A stretch of DNA of 24,634 nt from Pseudomonadota bacterium. GTDB taxonomy: Bacteria > Pseudomonadota > Alphaproteobacteria > Rhizobiales > Hyphomicrobiaceae. The stretch lies in contig JAEZHL010000094.1 of assembly GCA_023416575.1 (NCBI GenBank), positions 1-24,634 on the forward strand, in the 5' to 3' direction. The notes beneath the pieces were generated by a model. That model was not told the origin of the DNA and made no database searches. It saw only the letters and a program-made list of their open reading frames with translations. The position numbers and the translations under genes are program-made. The first letter of the stretch is position 1. The number at the start of each line of letters is the position of its first letter. Below are positions 23,217 to 24,634 of the stretch, one piece after another.

Positions 23217-23577
23217 ACGCACGGCGCGCTTCTAGCGCGATACGCCGGCCTTGAAAAGCCCGCTGGTGCAACCGCCTCTCCAGCTCTTTTTCTGGCTTGT
23301 TCATGCTGATCGCGAGGTGTCTCTGTCACAGGCGCCTTCGGAAACCAGGATCCGGCCTCCCCCGAAGCCCTCGAGCACATCGGAGCGCCCTGCCACTCTA
23401 CGCTGCCCAGCGCTAAGGCTCACCGACGGGGGCACTGTTGAGGGTCGGCGCGCTGAACGGGACCGTGCCAAATACGCAACAGTTCCAACCATACCATTCG
23501 CCTGCCAATAATTCGTATTCCAACCTGTATCCATCACCCCTAGATTAGCCTGGGTTTTTCTTGGGGGAGGAGCCGAT
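23217..23577. other. Non-coding stretch between tRNA-Val and the second outer-membrane protein gene
   Basis: These 361 bases contain no gene I can support; the small open frames here have no family resemblance. The right end becomes AT-rich and finishes with a strong ribosome binding site (GGGGGAGGAG at 23563-23572) 5 bases before the ATG. The promoter of the + strand gene and the tRNA promoter (on the - strand, left end) should both lie here. Neither can be placed with confidence. Confidence 0.5.
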
Positions 23578-24354
23578 ATGCGTATTTTCTTATCAACAAT
23601 TGCACTCACAGCTTGCGCGAGCCTTGCGAGCGCGGCCGACCTTGGCGGATCAGTGAAGGATGGGCCGTATGGGGCGACTCAGTACAACTGGTCGGGGCTC
23701 TATATTGGTGCTCATGCTGGCTACGGAACTGGCGAATGGGATGGCACTCTTGTTTATGATACAGGCGCTGGACCTGAGCCAGGTATTTGGGACAACCCAA
23801 ATAAAAGTATAGATGCTGAAGGGTGGCTCGGAGGCTTCCAGATCGGCTGGAACCGGCAGCATGGTTCGATCGTATGGGGCATCGAGGCCGACGCGACTTG
23901 GACTGACATAAGTGGCGAGGGCAGCTTCAATACTGCTTCCGATTATTACAACTGGCGCGTCGAGCAGAAATTGGACTGGTTCGGCACCGTCCGCGGCAGA
24001 CTTGGTTTCCTCCCGACGCAGAACTTGCTAATTTACGCCACTGGCGGCATTGCGTACGGTGAAACCAGCGCCAACCACACCTCGTTCGATCTTTCTAACT
24101 TTGGCTTTGTTTCGGGGCGTGGCAGCGCGAATGAGAAGCACATCGGCTGGACGGCGGGAGCAGGCGCGGAGTTGATGTTCGCTGATCGCTGGACAGTGCG
24201 AGCTGAGTGGCTCCACGTTGATTTGGGTGAAGCAGACTATCATTTGGCGGGGTGGAACTACTACGGCGATGAGCCAAGCACCACTGACAGCTTCCCTGCC
24301 GATCTGAAGTTCGACGTCTTCCGCCTCGGCGTGAACTACAAGTTCGGCGGCTGA
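23578..24354 (+). CDS. Outer-membrane beta-barrel protein (Omp31-like), paralogue of the gene at 22305
   Basis: The 258-residue precursor starts almost identically to the upstream paralogue (MRIFLSTIALTACASLASA, likely cleavage after residue 19). It continues YNWSGLYIGAHAGYGTGEW, GFQIGWNRQHGSIVWGIEADATW, VRGRLGFLPTQNLLIYATGG, TAGAGAELMFADRWTVRAEWLHVDLG and a last strand VNYKFGG. This is a typical short Omp25/Omp31-like barrel of Hyphomicrobiales. The loop regions differ strongly from the first copy, as expected for surface-exposed parts. Local base composition is lower in GC than in the surrounding genes (for example around 23791-23820). The ribosome binding site is very strong, so high expression is likely. 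Confidence 0.92.
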   Translation: MRIFLSTIALTACASLASAADLGGSVKDGPYGATQYNWSGLYIGAHAGYGTGEWDGTLVYDTGAGPEPGIWDNPNKSIDAEGWLGGFQIGWNRQHGSIVWGIEADATWTDISGEGSFNTASDYYNWRVEQKLDWFGTVRGRLGFLPTQNLLIYATGGIAYGETSANHTSFDLSNFGFVSGRGSANEKHIGWTAGAGAELMFADRWTVRAEWLHVDLGEADYHLAGWNYYGDEPSTTDSFPADLKFDVFRLGVNYKFGG

Positions 24355-24381
24355 CAACCAAATCTAATAACGCGCCTTCAT

Positions 24382-24414
24382 CCGGCCGGGCTGATGCTCG
24401 GCCGGGCCCGTTTT
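24382..24414 (+). terminator. Intrinsic terminator after the second outer-membrane protein gene
   Basis: CCGGCCGGGC (24382-24391) pairs with GCTCGGCCGG (24396-24405) to give a 10-bp stem (one G-T pair) with a 4-base loop. A GCCCGTTTT tail follows. It sits 28 bases after the stop codon. Confidence 0.75.
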
Positions 24415-24464
24415 GAGCTGGGGCGAGTGGAAGCCTGCCCGCCAGCAAGTTGCCGGCCGCTTGC

Positions 24465-24634
24465 CTACTGGCGGATGAACAGCCCGAAGTACTCCATATT
24501 GGGACAGAAGCCGGCGGGATGATCCGCGCCCAGCTCACCCTCGAGCCAGCGGCGGCAGCGGACGTGCTCCCGGCAACGGATGCAATTCGTCCGCGCTTCG
24601 TAGAAGGAGACACCGCGCTGGTGGCGGACCGCCG
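24465..24634 (-). CDS. DUF6455 family protein, C-terminal end (partial)
   Basis: The frame enters from the right edge and ends at TAG (24465-24467), giving 55 visible residues. The pattern is NCIRCREHVRCRRWL, then GFCPNMEYFGLF. It carries four cysteines in the C-x2-C-x5-C ... C-P-N arrangement typical of DUF6455, a small family common in Alphaproteobacteria whose function is not known. The cysteines could bind a metal such as zinc. The start lies outside the window. It converges on the second outer-membrane protein gene. Confidence 0.75.
   Translation of the reverse strand, partial: AVRHQRGVSFYEARTNCIRCREHVRCRRWLEGELGADHPAGFCPNMEYFGLFIRQ

Noticed and set aside
23251..23609. Small open frames on both strands between tRNA-Val and the second outer-membrane protein gene
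   Set aside because: No family resemblance and no good ribosome binding site; the - strand frame also runs into the signal peptide region of the neighbouring gene.

Overview
The window looks like part of an alphaproteobacterial, probably Hyphomicrobiales (rhizobial-order), chromosome. Reasons seen in the sequence: high GC, short Omp25/Omp31-type beta-barrel proteins with ADxGG N termini, a seven-gene Mrp/Pha antiporter operon, both ABC-type and TRAP-type solute uptake systems, a DUF6455 protein, and CtrA-like half-sites. No transposase, phage gene, CRISPR array or rRNA is visible.

Region 1 (1-8548). After the C-terminal part of a glutathione S-transferase-like protein, there is a leftward branched-chain-amino-acid-type ABC uptake cluster: binding protein, livH, livM, then three tightly coupled genes for a PEP-hydrolase-type TIM barrel, an SRPBCC protein and a Tm-1-like UPF0261 protein. 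The ATPase genes livG and livF sit further right. They are separated from the rest by an oppositely oriented AraC-family regulator whose 3' end overlaps livF. The UPF0261 and TIM-barrel proteins are separate versions of the two halves of the tomato Tm-1 antiviral protein. Their metabolic role is unknown; the context suggests uptake and processing of one small molecule under AraC control.

Region 2 (8549-18120). A 358-base divergent regulatory region, rich in direct and inverted repeats, leads into mrpABCDEFG. Nearly every junction overlaps by 1-4 bases. The last gene is unusual: MrpG is fused to a long C-terminal universal-stress-protein (Usp) region. MrpE is short and lacks the usual N-terminal membrane hairpin. 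A membrane sensor histidine kinase and an NtrC-type sigma-54 response regulator follow directly in the same strand and probably the same operon. Cation/proton antiport, nucleotide-type sensing and two-component control are thus encoded together.

Region 3 (18121-22061). A convergent DedA-family membrane protein gene with a TTG start is followed by a leftward TRAP transporter operon (dctP-dctQ-dctM). Stem-loops lie in both intercistronic gaps and another lies after dctM.

Region 4 (22062-24634). Two paralogous outer-membrane beta-barrel genes lie in tandem on the + strand, separated by a tRNA-Val(TAC) gene on the - strand. Each is followed by a GC-rich hairpin. The first has a pair of inverted CtrA-type half-sites upstream. 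The right edge holds the C-terminal end of a four-cysteine DUF6455 protein on the - strand.

The strongest candidates for something new are the MrpG-Usp fusion coupled to a sigma-54 two-component system, and the split Tm-1 pair with an SRPBCC gene between its halves inside an ABC uptake operon.
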